This document shows positions 28,298-36,078 of a stretch of DNA of 64,000 nt, piece after piece; the first letter of the stretch is position 1; every line of letters begins with the position of its first letter. The stretch comes from JBMNIZ01 sp050951405. Lineage in GTDB: Bacteria > Bacillota > DULZ01. Under the pieces are notes generated by a model. The model was not told where the DNA came from. It did not search any database and was given only the letters and a program-made list of their open reading frames with translations. The DNA lies in the NCBI GenBank assembly GCA_050951405.1, contig JBMNIZ010000013.1, positions 1 to 64,000 on the forward strand. The letters are read 5' to 3'. Both the position numbers and the translations under genes were made by a program.

Positions 28298-28513
28298 TTA
28301 AGGCCGACAATCATGTTACCGGTTTATTGCCAAGACCAACCTGCACCGCCGGCTAAAATAGCGGCAGCCAAGGTCATCAATACCAGGAAAATCCTGTATT
28401 GCACTGTAATACCCCCTTAACTGAGAGCTCTGGTACCCGCTATGTACTCAGGCATTCGCTCCGCTCATAGCCGCTCCGCTAAGAGGTTAAAGCATATGAT
28501 TGTCGGCCCTTAA
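28298..28513. repeat. Inverted repeat bounding the HD-GYP leader
   Basis: The left arm at 28298-28315 (TTAAGGCCGACAATCATG) and the right arm at 28493-28513 are reverse complements except for two inserted bases in the right arm. The right arm begins in the stop codon of the upstream gene; the left arm ends 25 bases before the HD-GYP start. Between them lie a micro-ORF and nested hairpins, including a twice-repeated AGCGGAGCG. Confidence 0.7.
28324..28404 (-). CDS. Micro-ORF, 26 aa hydrophobic peptide
   Basis: GTG start at 28404 behind AAGGGGG, ending in TAA at 28324. The peptide has a basic N-terminus (VQYRIF), a hydrophobic core rich in L, A and I, and ends GGAGWSWQ. It looks like a single-span membrane peptide or signal-like leader. 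It is not recognised. The good ribosome site argues for translation; the short length limits confidence. Confidence 0.5.
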   Translation of the reverse strand: MQYRIFLVLMTLAAAILAGGAGWSWQ

Positions 28514-29190
28514 AGCCCTTTTGCGCCGGGCAAAAACCGAAGAATGCGATTAACGGCCCCTAAAGTGGCTCTGGCCACTGCTTCTTTTTCGTCTGTTTCC
28601 GCCGAGACTGTCCCGAAAAAAATCCTTTCCTCCTGCCGGGGAAGCAAAGCCGCCAGGGCCACCGTCACCACCGGCTTACCGGCCACCTGATGCTTGACCA
28701 CATCTTCCACAAAGAAACTGCCTCCGCTTTGCAAATAGTTTTCAATAGCTTTTGCCGTTGCTTCTGCAATCAGGCGCAGCTTGCCGCTCTTCACATTGGC
28801 CCCGGTAGCCTCCCCCAAGTAGACTTCCTCTCCGTAAGACAGTTCCACCAGCACGTCCACCTGGCGGGATTTGCTGACCATCCCCACACTAACCAAACGC
28901 AACCTGGCCACCCGATCTCTTTCCCAGTTTTCCTCCTCCACTTGGACAATGCTGATCTTTTTGTGATCCAACCGGTAATTCAGTTCCACCATCAGGGAAG
29001 ATTGAATATCCCGGACAATCTGTTTGGCATTCCGTGCACTGGAGGCGATAATATGTACTTCTTCCACTTCCTGGTCTTCACCCATCTGCACCCGGACACC
29101 TTTCACGCCCCGAATTCCGCTGATAATATTTTCTATTTGCCGTTCCAGGCTCCCTTCCTCTGCCGGGCCTTCCGCCACTTGCTCCACCAC
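28510..29190 (-). CDS. Conserved two-domain protein of unknown function
   Basis: 226 aa, no signal peptide or TM segment. The N-terminal ~90 residues form an alpha-beta unit with IRGVKGVRVQMG, RNAKQIVRDIQSSL and HKKISIVQV. The C-terminal ~130 residues read as another alpha-beta repeat (VDVLVELSYGEEVYLGEA, LRLIAEATAKAIENYL, ATLGAVNRIL). I recall similar unannotated proteins in Clostridia and Actinobacteria but no function. GTG start uncertain (29190 or the GTG at 29178). It lies upstream of the HD-GYP gene on the same strand. Confidence 0.75.
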   Translation of the reverse strand: MVEQVAEGPAEEGSLERQIENIISGIRGVKGVRVQMGEDQEVEEVHIIASSARNAKQIVRDIQSSLMVELNYRLDHKKISIVQVEEENWERDRVARLRLVSVGMVSKSRQVDVLVELSYGEEVYLGEATGANVKSGKLRLIAEATAKAIENYLQSGGSFFVEDVVKHQVAGKPVVTVALAALLPRQEERIFFGTVSAETDEKEAVARATLGAVNRILRFLPGAKGL

Positions 29191-29426
29191 CTTAACGAGA
29201 AAACAATATTAAATTAAAATATTCGCCGTTATCAGGTCATTTCCTGTAATTATTGGCGAGAAAAGGCAATAAAATTCCATCTTTTTGCCACATTCAACCG
29301 GCAAGCTGTCCCCTGGCCGACAAAATCTAACCCGGCCCTTTCCCTTTTCCCTCTTTTCAGGCAAAATAGAGGAAAAGAAGAAAATATGCCCCTCTTCATT
29401 ATTTTTTCTCGGGAAGGATGAAATCC

Positions 29427-30047
29427 ATGTTCACCGGCTTACCTCTCCGTACCTATTTGGAAAAAATGGCCGAACCTGCTTTCCCCTCTCCCAAGGGAGG
29501 GAGTGCCGCCGCTTTGGCCGGGGCTTTGGCAGGAGCGCTCCTTTCCATGAGCGCCCAAGTCACGGCTAAAAAAAGTCCCCAGCTTCCTCTGTCGAAAGTA
29601 TGGACTCAAGCCGAAAATATTTCCAAGGAACTCTCCCATCTGGCCGATAGAGATGTGCAAGCTTACTTGCAGGTAATTGAGGCCCATCGGCTTCTCCGGC
29701 AGCAGGGGACAGATGCCCGGAAAGGAAAGGAGGCCATTGAAGAAGCCCTGCAGAAAGCCACAGAGACCCTGTTGGAAATAGCGGAAAACTGTTCCCGCCT
29801 CCTGGAACTGGAGGAGATGCTGGCCCCTATCTGCCGCAAAAGCTGCCGGGGAGACTTGGAAGCGGCCCGTCTCCTGGCCCTGGCCTCCCTCCAAGCCTCC
29901 CTAGAGCTGGCTGCCTCCAATTACAGCCGCATCCTGGCCGGAGAGTTCCGCCGGATGGTAGACAAAAGAATTCGTCACTTCCGCCAAAAAATCAGATCAG
30001 TTTTGGGAAATGGCCGCCCCCTGCCGGGGGACGATCCCTGGCAATGA
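29427..30047 (+). CDS. Cyclodeaminase/cyclohydrolase family protein (FchA-like)
   Basis: About 206 aa, all helical. The motif SPKGGSAAALAGALAGALLSM matches the glycine-rich turn of formiminotetrahydrofolate cyclodeaminase and of the methenyl-THF cyclohydrolase FchA of acetogens. In an organism with CO dehydrogenase the FchA role in the methyl branch of the Wood-Ljungdahl pathway is likely, but the fold alone does not fix the substrate. The ATG at 29427 has GGAAGG at nine bases. It is one of the few plus-strand genes here. Confidence 0.83.
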   Translation: MFTGLPLRTYLEKMAEPAFPSPKGGSAAALAGALAGALLSMSAQVTAKKSPQLPLSKVWTQAENISKELSHLADRDVQAYLQVIEAHRLLRQQGTDARKGKEAIEEALQKATETLLEIAENCSRLLELEEMLAPICRKSCRGDLEAARLLALASLQASLELAASNYSRILAGEFRRMVDKRIRHFRQKIRSVLGNGRPLPGDDPWQ

Positions 30048-30081
30048 GGAGAAGAGGGGATCCGGGCCCTTTCGGCCATAG

Positions 30082-30122
30082 AAAAACTCCCCTTTAAGCA
30101 GAGGTGTCTGCTGCAAGGGGAG
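30082..30122 (-). terminator. Terminator of the V4R-domain gene
   Basis: On the minus strand CTCCCCTT...AAGGGGAG with an inner GCAGA/TCTGC stem, then TTTTT. Confidence 0.88.
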
Positions 30123-30171
30123 CATATCATAAAACCGGAAACGGTTTTTTCATGTATTTTTTAGATCCACC

Positions 30172-30621
30172 CTATCTGATGGTGGCCGTAAACTCACAAA
30201 CTCCGTCTCCATTACAGTTGCATTTAGTTTCTTTCACGCTCACAGGCCTGTTTAAAATGGCCGCCAGCGCCCCTTCAATAATAGCCCCTTCCAGATCGCA
30301 AACCATCTCCCCCACATCCTCCATCCCATCGCAAACCATACAATCATGAAGTCGGACCACCATTTTCTTTTCGCTTTTTTCCGCCAGTTCCGGTATGCCG
30401 ATTTTTAAGTCAAGCAAAAGCTTGAAAAAGTCTTCCAGGGTAGAACAGCCCAAGCTTTTACCCATTTCCCTGCCCACTACGGCAGTGATGCTCCTCCCTC
30501 CCATGGGCAAAGCGCCCCGGATGCCCACCAGCCTCAGCAGACGGAACACTTCCAAGGGAACCTGGCCGGAAAGCTTTTTTCTCTTGATCTTGGCAATATC
30601 CGCCATGACATATTTTTTCAT
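30172..30621 (-). CDS. V4R-domain protein
   Basis: 149 aa. The C-terminal CNCNGDGVCEFTA with preceding cysteines is the hallmark of the V4R (4-vinyl reductase) small-molecule-binding domain, found alone or in regulators of hydrocarbon, bacteriochlorophyll and methanogenic metabolism. It is a single-domain form, so probably a sensor or ligand carrier. Own AAGGAAG site and own terminator, so monocistronic. It lies directly downstream of the CODH operon. Confidence 0.8.
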   Translation of the reverse strand: MKKYVMADIAKIKRKKLSGQVPLEVFRLLRLVGIRGALPMGGRSITAVVGREMGKSLGCSTLEDFFKLLLDLKIGIPELAEKSEKKMVVRLHDCMVCDGMEDVGEMVCDLEGAIIEGALAAILNRPVSVKETKCNCNGDGVCEFTATIR

Positions 30622-30710
30622 CGCTGTCTTCCTTTCTCTGATTGAAGATCAATGCTTGTCCCCCTGTTTTTTTATCATAATCGGCCCTCGCCGGCTTCCG
30701 GCTCTATGGG

Positions 30711-30739
30711 AAAAGGGCGGGCATAAAAACCCTGCCCGC
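30711..30739 (-). terminator. Terminator of the CODH operon
   Basis: On the minus strand GCGGGCA pairs with TGCCCGC, followed by CCTTTT. The T-run is short. Confidence 0.65.
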
Positions 30740-30780
30740 TCCCATTTCTGCCGGCGGCTGCCCTCCAAGCCGGCCACGTA

Positions 30781-32031
30781 CTAACTGATGAGGAAGCTGT
30801 ATCCGAAATCTTGTTTAAGCAGTTGATGTTTAAAGGATTTGACAGAGACCTTGTTTTTGATCAAAGCGGCATAGACACCGGCTTGAGACACATCTCCCAC
30901 CAGAATCATGCCCAAGAGCACATCGTCCTTTAAGATCAGTTTCTTATAAAAGCCATGATGGGGTTGATATACAACCAGCTCCTCCCCGCCCGGCGGCAGC
31001 TGAGTAAGGCCAATAGCCATGGCCGGAACTTCCCGAAATTCCACGGCATTTTGCATGCCGATCTGCTTGGAGTATAATCTTCTCTTACCCGCCATATTCA
31101 AGCCGGCAATCCTCCCTTGCACCACCGCATTGGGCCAGATAGGCGAAAGACTCATCCGGCCGCTGACCGCATCAATGGTCTCCACCACATCCCCGGCCCC
31201 ATACACATCAGGCAGGTTGGTGGCCAGAAAGCCGTCGACGATGATGCCCTGGTTAAGGGCAACCCCGGCCCGGGCTGCCAGGGAGGTATTGGGCCTGATC
31301 CCGGTAGCCAGCACCACCAGCTCTGCTTTGAGACGCTCTCCGCTTTCCAAAATCACGCCTTTGCCGCTATTGCCAAATAAACGCAGCCACCGGGAAGGAC
31401 CGATAATCTCACTGATGCCGTTTCCGGTAATAATACGCAGCCCTTCTGCCTGCATATCATTTTGCAGGATAGACGCCGCCTTGGCATCAAATTGCCCCGG
31501 CAAAATCTGCGGCTCCTTTTCGATCACGGTCACTTCCAATCCCCACTTGTACAGTGCATAGGCCGCTTCCAGCCCCACAAATCCTCCGCCCACCACTACG
31601 GCCCGGCGGGAGTGCCTGGCCGTTTCCTTGATTTTTCTGGCATCATCCAAGCTCCGGAAAAGATGAACTCCTTCTTCTTCCACACCTGGAAAAGCTGGAA
31701 GCAGGGCCGAACTGCCGGTGGCCAGCAACAGACAATCATAGGAAATTTTTTCTCCTTTCTCCAAATGGAGCTCTTTCTCTTCCGGGCTGATGCTGACCAC
31801 TTTCTCCCCTAACCTGGCCCGGATTCGATTTTTTTTATAAAATTTTGACGACTTGAAGTGCATAGCTTCCAGAGCCCTTTCCCCGGCCAGGTATTCGGGT
31901 AAAAGACAACGGGAATAAGCAGGATAAGGCTCATCGGAAATAATGGTGATTTCCCCCAGAGGATCATTTTTACGGATGGTCTCAGCCGCCTGGGTTCCGG
32001 CTGCTCCGTTCCCGATAATTACATAATGCAA
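30781..32031 (-). CDS. FAD/NAD(P)-dependent oxidoreductase of the CODH cluster (FNOR)
   Basis: About 416 aa. Two nucleotide-binding motifs are seen, GNGAAGTQAA at the N-terminus and VVGGGFVGLEAAYAL near 150, plus the FAD motif YGAGDV. Such NADH-oxidase-like flavoproteins commonly follow cooS and cooF and are thought to pass CO-derived electrons from CooF to NAD(P)+. The start at TTG 32031 (MHYVIIGNG) is set by AAAGGGGG at eight bases. It follows cooF by 34 bases. Confidence 0.9.
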   Translation of the reverse strand: MHYVIIGNGAAGTQAAETIRKNDPLGEITIISDEPYPAYSRCLLPEYLAGERALEAMHFKSSKFYKKNRIRARLGEKVVSISPEEKELHLEKGEKISYDCLLLATGSSALLPAFPGVEEEGVHLFRSLDDARKIKETARHSRRAVVVGGGFVGLEAAYALYKWGLEVTVIEKEPQILPGQFDAKAASILQNDMQAEGLRIITGNGISEIIGPSRWLRLFGNSGKGVILESGERLKAELVVLATGIRPNTSLAARAGVALNQGIIVDGFLATNLPDVYGAGDVVETIDAVSGRMSLSPIWPNAVVQGRIAGLNMAGKRRLYSKQIGMQNAVEFREVPAMAIGLTQLPPGGEELVVYQPHHGFYKKLILKDDVLLGMILVGDVSQAGVYAALIKNKVSVKSFKHQLLKQDFGYSFLIS

Positions 32032-32065
32032 AGTCTCTACCCCCTTTGCAACTGGTAAAAAGCAG

Positions 32066-32574
32066 CTAACCCGCCCGGACCAGCCCCTCAACTAGACTTT
32101 TTGCCAGCTGAGCCGTCCGGTGACCGGCAAAATCGTTGCCTTCTTCGAAAAACAGGGCATTGTTTGGACAGGACGCCACACAGGCCGGGATCTCTTTTCC
32201 TGCGCAGCGGTCACACTTATAGGCAATTTGCTGATCCGACCTCCGGGGCCAAACCAGACCATAGGGACAGGCCATCACACACATCCAGCAACCCACACAA
32301 GCCTGCTCGTTGCCTTCGTTAGTCACAATACCGCTGACGGGATCCTTTTGCATGGCACCGGTCATACAAGCATCCACACAAGCCGGTTCTTGACAATGAC
32401 GGCACATCAAAGGAACGGCCTGCCCGTTCACCGCCTCTACAGTCAGCCGCCCTTCCACCTTTTCCAGCATGGCTCCCGACAATGTCTCCCTGTAGAGGAG
32501 TGGGCAGCAGCACAGGCCAACACACAGGTCAAGCAGCCATTGCATCGCTTCACATCCACAAAAATCTGCTTCAT
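32066..32574 (-). pseudogene. cooF: CooF-like four-cluster ferredoxin, frameshifted near its N-terminus
   Basis: Electron-transfer partner of CooS. An ATG at 32574 behind AGGAGG opens a frame reading MKQIFVDVKRCNGCLTCVLAC, the first [4Fe-4S] motif. After codon ~26 the homology continues only in another frame (ETLSGAMLEKVEGR, then CRHCQEPACVDAC, CVGCWMCVMACP, CDRCAGKEIPACVASCP) to the stop at 32066. The break lies at about 32495-32506 and needs a -1 shift (one base missing). No slippery heptamer is visible, so it is either a sequencing error or a real lesion. Confidence 0.85.
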
Positions 32575-32604
32575 GGAACAAACCTCCTGGCTCAAGATTT
32601 TTTA

Positions 32605-32641
32605 GGGAGAGAACGGGCTCGTGTCCAAGGCCCCTTCTCCC
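32605..32641 (-). promoter_or_regulatory. Intercistronic hairpin between cooS and cooF
   Basis: An almost complete stem (GGGGAGAAGGGGC against GCCCGTTCTCTCCC, one small bulge) in the 98-base gap. No T-run follows on the minus strand (it is followed by TAAAAAATC), so it looks like a processing or mRNA-stability element, not a terminator. Confidence 0.55.
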
Positions 32642-32672
32642 CGGATAGGGAAGGCAGACTGTCTCGCTGAAA

Positions 32673-34574
32673 TCAGATTCCCAAGGCTTGACGCTTTTCT
32701 TCCAAATGGGCAATGATTTTGGCCGCTGCTTGGTAGGGATTCTCCTCTACCAGAACCTTGCCTCCCGTGAGAGTCTCCATATCTTCCGTCAGAATTCTGG
32801 TCACCAGAGGGCTGCCGGTTACCGGCGGCACCGGTCCCAGGTGGGTCAACAGGCCAAAAGCCACCGCGAAAATACCGTCGGCGACGGCTTTTTGCTCCAA
32901 GTATTCCGGAGCGGAAGCGGCCACCGGCAGCCGGCTGGGATCCACACCCAAGGCATCAGCAATGGCAGTTACAGCAACTCCAATTCTACCAATATCCACG
33001 CAGGAGCCGAAATTGAGAACGGGTGGAATACCTAAAGCTTGGCAGACTGCTTTTAAGCCGTCACCTGCTTCAGCAGCCGCTTCCGGCAACATCAGGCTTT
33101 CAATTTCCGCCGCACTGCTCATACAGCCGGCGGCAATCACCAAAACATTGTTCTTGATCAGTTCCCGCATAATAGTCAGCCCTTGACCATCATGTCCATT
33201 GCGGTTATTCGTACATCCAACCACAGCCACAATTCCTTTAATGGAGCCTTGTCTAACCGCATCCAAGAGGGGAGTTAGATTGCCTCCCAGGGCTCCTAAA
33301 ATCGATTCCACCGAGAAGCCGGCTACAGCTCCTGATTTGTTTTGGGGAATGAAGATTTTCTCCCGATCCCTGTTTTTGTACGCGGCAATGGCCATTTTGA
33401 CCAGTTCTCTCGCCTGTTCAGCCACTTTCTCCGGTTCATAATCCACATTGTCCGTCACTCCATCCATCCGCAAGATCCGGGAAACCGAAACCAGCTTGGT
33501 GTGGAACTTATCTGCCACCGTTTTCAGGCCGGGGATGGAACAATTCATATCCATCATCACCAGATCCACGGCTCCGGTGGCCACATAATGCTCCTGGCTA
33601 ATCCAGTTGCCCAGCTGTCCGGAAAAATTGGAAGCACTGATCCCTTTTCTCTGCATCAATTCCTGCCCCGTACACATGGAACCGTAAACCTTAATTCCTT
33701 CCGCGCCGGCTTCTCTAGCCAGGGCAAGCAGTTCCTCATCCTGGATGGCCTGAAGCACGGCAGTAGCCATTAAAGGCACATGCCCGTGGGCAACAATATT
33801 TACCGTATTGGGATCAATGATACCTAAATCCGCTTCACTGCTGGTGATTTCGGGTGTACCCAATAATATATCCTGTAAAGTGATGGTGCCTACCAAGCCC
33901 ATATAACCGGTGGCCAGAGCTAATCGCACCCCGGTCAGCAATAGATCCACAGGGTCAGTATTGATATTGGACATGGTTTTCGTCAGAGCATCCCTAATCT
34001 CGGAATGAACTCCGCCGGGAATAACCCCCAACTTGCCCCAGGCCTCCTTCCGGCTAGCCGGTGCCAAAAGCTCCAACAGGGCCAAGGGTTCTTCAGCATC
34101 CTTCCTTAACTCCGCCAAAATCGTATCCGCCAGTTGGACGGCTATCTCCTCCGCCGGTTTTTCCGGATCCAAACCAACTATTTTGGCGATTTCCTTTAAT
34201 TTGGCCTCATCTTCCAAGCGAAAAGGGGTCTTCCCTGCTGCGGTGGCCTTAATGGTTTTGGCCAGTTCCTCCAGGTGATGGGAATAAGCTGCCGCACCAT
34301 GAGCGGTGAGCCGGACCAAATTGCGGGCGACGATGGTATCGGCCGTGGCGCCGCAAATGGCTCTGGGAGCTTTGGGCGTAATCCGGCACGGTCCATGACT
34401 GCACAGCTGGCAACAGACTCCCTGCATCCCAAAGCCACACTGAGGCTGCTGCTGCTTGTAGCGATCAAAAACCGTATCCACTCCCATTTCCTGCAGCCTT
34501 TCCTGCATATCATTCACCGAAGCATGAGCAGAGTAACATTTGTCCGCACTGGGACAGGTCTGGCAATTTCCCAT
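32673..34574 (-). CDS. cooS: Anaerobic carbon monoxide dehydrogenase, catalytic subunit CooS
   Basis: 633 aa, normal length. It oxidises CO to CO2 at a Ni-Fe-S C-cluster. The N-terminal CQTCPSADKC and CGFGMQGVCCQLCSHGPCRI segments ligate the D- and B-clusters. Candidate C-cluster ligands lie in VAHGHVPLM (His), MCTGQEL, DMNCSIPG, GCTNNRNGHDG, AAGCMSSAAE and FGSCVDIG. No acetyl-CoA synthase subunit is adjacent, so this is a stand-alone CODH linked to CooF and FNOR, likely making NAD(P)H from CO. ATG at 34574 with AAGGAGG. Confidence 0.97.
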   Translation of the reverse strand: MGNCQTCPSADKCYSAHASVNDMQERLQEMGVDTVFDRYKQQQPQCGFGMQGVCCQLCSHGPCRITPKAPRAICGATADTIVARNLVRLTAHGAAAYSHHLEELAKTIKATAAGKTPFRLEDEAKLKEIAKIVGLDPEKPAEEIAVQLADTILAELRKDAEEPLALLELLAPASRKEAWGKLGVIPGGVHSEIRDALTKTMSNINTDPVDLLLTGVRLALATGYMGLVGTITLQDILLGTPEITSSEADLGIIDPNTVNIVAHGHVPLMATAVLQAIQDEELLALAREAGAEGIKVYGSMCTGQELMQRKGISASNFSGQLGNWISQEHYVATGAVDLVMMDMNCSIPGLKTVADKFHTKLVSVSRILRMDGVTDNVDYEPEKVAEQARELVKMAIAAYKNRDREKIFIPQNKSGAVAGFSVESILGALGGNLTPLLDAVRQGSIKGIVAVVGCTNNRNGHDGQGLTIMRELIKNNVLVIAAGCMSSAAEIESLMLPEAAAEAGDGLKAVCQALGIPPVLNFGSCVDIGRIGVAVTAIADALGVDPSRLPVAASAPEYLEQKAVADGIFAVAFGLLTHLGPVPPVTGSPLVTRILTEDMETLTGGKVLVEENPYQAAAKIIAHLEEKRQALGI

Positions 34575-34620
34575 TGACTGTCTTCCTCCTTGTTATTGTT
34601 TTCCGGTTCTAGCTGCCCCC

Positions 34621-34626
34621 ATTCTA
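34621..34626 (-). promoter_or_regulatory. Candidate -10 of the cooS promoter
   Basis: TAGAAT on the minus strand, 47 bases upstream of the cooS start codon. The -35 region is poor, as expected of an activator-dependent promoter. The predicted start near 34614 puts the CRP-type site about 64 bases upstream. Confidence 0.4.
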
Positions 34627-34669
34627 GCATTTTCCTCCGCCGGATAATGTGATCAAGACCTAACCGGAA

Positions 34670-34687
34670 CTGTGATTTTGGTCACAG
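34670..34687. promoter_or_regulatory. Perfect CRP/FNR-family operator upstream of cooS
   Basis: CTGTGA-TTTTGG-TCACAG: both half-sites are exact and inverted around six bases, matching the CRP consensus TGTGA-N6-TCACA. CO-responsive CooA proteins are CRP-family members that use related sites. No CRP-family gene is in the window. Confidence 0.75.
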
Positions 34688-34689
34688 GT

Positions 34690-34724
34690 AAAAAAACCGG
34701 GCATTCCTTTGCAGAAATGCCCGG
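34690..34724 (-). terminator. Terminator of the amidase gene
   Basis: On the minus strand CCGGGCATT pairs with AATGCCCGG, followed by seven T. It isolates cooS from upstream transcription. Confidence 0.93.
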
Positions 34725-34795
34725 AGGGAGAGGGGCCTTAAGCCTAAGCCGATTTTTTTCCTGATTGCGAATTATTTTCAGGATGACTTTATCTG

Positions 34796-34824
34796 TTTGT
34801 TATTATATCAGATATAATAACAAA
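34796..34824. repeat. AT-rich perfect palindrome with 14-bp arms
   Basis: TTTGTTATTATATC (34796-34809) and its exact reverse complement (34811-34824) around one A, in the 175 bases between the amidase stop and its terminator. The rest of this interval shows nothing else recognisable. Confidence 0.7.
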
Positions 34825-34898
34825 TGTAAAACATAATATCCATATTATCTCAATAATTTGTTTTATGCTATTTGCCGGCAGAAGAACGGCCAAGGGAT

Positions 34899-35654
34899 TC
34901 AAGCCCTTCTATTGCTCCAAAGATGAACTGTTTCTTCTTCCGGGTCCCAATGTACACTCAGTCCCAGGGCCTCTCCCAAAGGCCGGATGGGGACAAAAAC
35001 CCGTCCCTCATGTAAATAAGGGGCCGGATCCAGGTTCAGCCTTTTTCCATCTAGAATAATGGAGATCTCTCTGGTCAATGGTTGATCAAAATAGGCAACA
35101 ATTCCCTTCCCCAGGGCCTGGGCCGCTTTTTGCAAGTTTTCCTCCAGGGACAGCCATTCTTCCGTAGGCGGGTGGGAGATAAAGCCAATTTCCACCAGCA
35201 CCGCCGGCATTTTGGTCTCCCGTAAAATCTGGAAATTGGCACTGCGGATGCCCCCGTCGGGAAAGCCTGTGGCCGCCAATAATTCTTTTTGCAAGAGGCG
35301 GGCCGCTTTCTCAGCCTGAAAACCCGTTTTCAGTACAAAACTGGCCAGATAGTTGGCCATAGAATTGGTATGGCTGTTAATATGAATAGAAAGAGCCAGA
35401 TCCACCCCGGCCCGGTTAAACTTGTCAGCACGGGCCCTCAGTTCCTGGGCGGACCAGCTTTTGCTGTTCTGGGGATTCCGGGGAACCAGTTCCTGATCCT
35501 TGTCTCTGCTCAGCACAGATTGAAAACCTGATCTGGCCAAGATGTCCCGCAACTTGAGAGCAATGGCCAGGTTCACATCTTTTTCTTTCAGGTAACGACC
35601 TGCCGCCCCGGGGTCAACACCCCCGTGTCCCGGATCGATTCCTATTTTTTTCAC
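34899..35654 (-). CDS. N-acetylmuramoyl-L-alanine amidase with copper-amine-oxidase-like domain
   Basis: About 251 aa. Amidase_3 fold: zinc ligands in DPGHGG (His), the glutamate of the KEKD segment and SIHINSH, and the catalytic Glu in LVEIGF. The C-terminal ~60 residues (DGKRLNLDPAPYLHEGRVFVPIRPL) match the stalk/copper-amine-oxidase N-terminal domain often attached to clostridial wall enzymes. No signal peptide is present from the chosen GTG (35654, behind AAGGAAGGGG), resembling CwlD-type enzymes that lack a clear leader or act in sporulation. Confidence 0.88.
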   Translation of the reverse strand: MKKIGIDPGHGGVDPGAAGRYLKEKDVNLAIALKLRDILARSGFQSVLSRDKDQELVPRNPQNSKSWSAQELRARADKFNRAGVDLALSIHINSHTNSMANYLASFVLKTGFQAEKAARLLQKELLAATGFPDGGIRSANFQILRETKMPAVLVEIGFISHPPTEEWLSLEENLQKAAQALGKGIVAYFDQPLTREISIILDGKRLNLDPAPYLHEGRVFVPIRPLGEALGLSVHWDPEEETVHLWSNRRA

Positions 35655-35747
35655 TCTGAAGCCCCTTCCTTTCATGATGAATATGCCAAAAAGCTCAGCT
35701 TAACCCCTTGCCAAAAGTCTATGCAGAACAAAGAAGAAAGGTTAAAG

Positions 35748-35778
35748 CACCAACCACGGGGAAACCCCGTGGTTGGTG
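35748..35778 (-). terminator. Terminator hairpin after DUF2922
   Basis: Fourteen perfect base pairs (CACCAACCACGGGG and complement) around a three-base loop, followed on the minus strand by CTTTAACCTTTCTT. The T-run is interrupted. Confidence 0.7.
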
Positions 35779-35785
35779 AAAAGGC

Positions 35786-36007
35786 TTAGGCAATGTTCAA
35801 TTCCACAACCTCCCTGGTCACGAAGCGCGCTCCCACCAGGCTCACCAAATCGCCTCCGTTGCTGTCGAAGATATTGTTGTTCAGGATCAAACTCATGGCT
35901 TCTTCCACTTCCTGTTCAGTCAAGTCCGCTTTCGGATCCACTACGGCAACAGTGACACGACTGCCTCCGGCGTTTTGAAAAATCATTTCCAGCCTTCTGG
36001 ACTGCAT
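35786..36007 (-). CDS. DUF2922 domain protein
   Basis: 73 aa beginning MQSRRLEMIFQN, with the DPKADLTEQEVEEAM segment of DUF2922. Function unknown. ATG at 36007 behind AAAGGAGGTG. It nearly always travels with a DUF1659 gene, as here. Confidence 0.85.
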   Translation of the reverse strand: MQSRRLEMIFQNAGGSRVTVAVVDPKADLTEQEVEEAMSLILNNNIFDSNGGDLVSLVGARFVTREVVELNIA

Positions 36008-36078
36008 TATTTCACCTCCTTTCCCAGCGGGGACTTCACCATCCAGCCTTCCCGGCACCTGTCAGATGCTCACCGTCC

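Noticed and set aside
28690..29217. Long plus-strand frame antisense to the 226-aa gene
   Set aside because: Shadow of the minus-strand gene, with His-rich random composition and no start signal.
29285..29569. Plus-strand open frame overlapping the start of the FchA-like gene
   Set aside because: Composition is random, no ribosome site, and it conflicts with the well-supported FchA frame.
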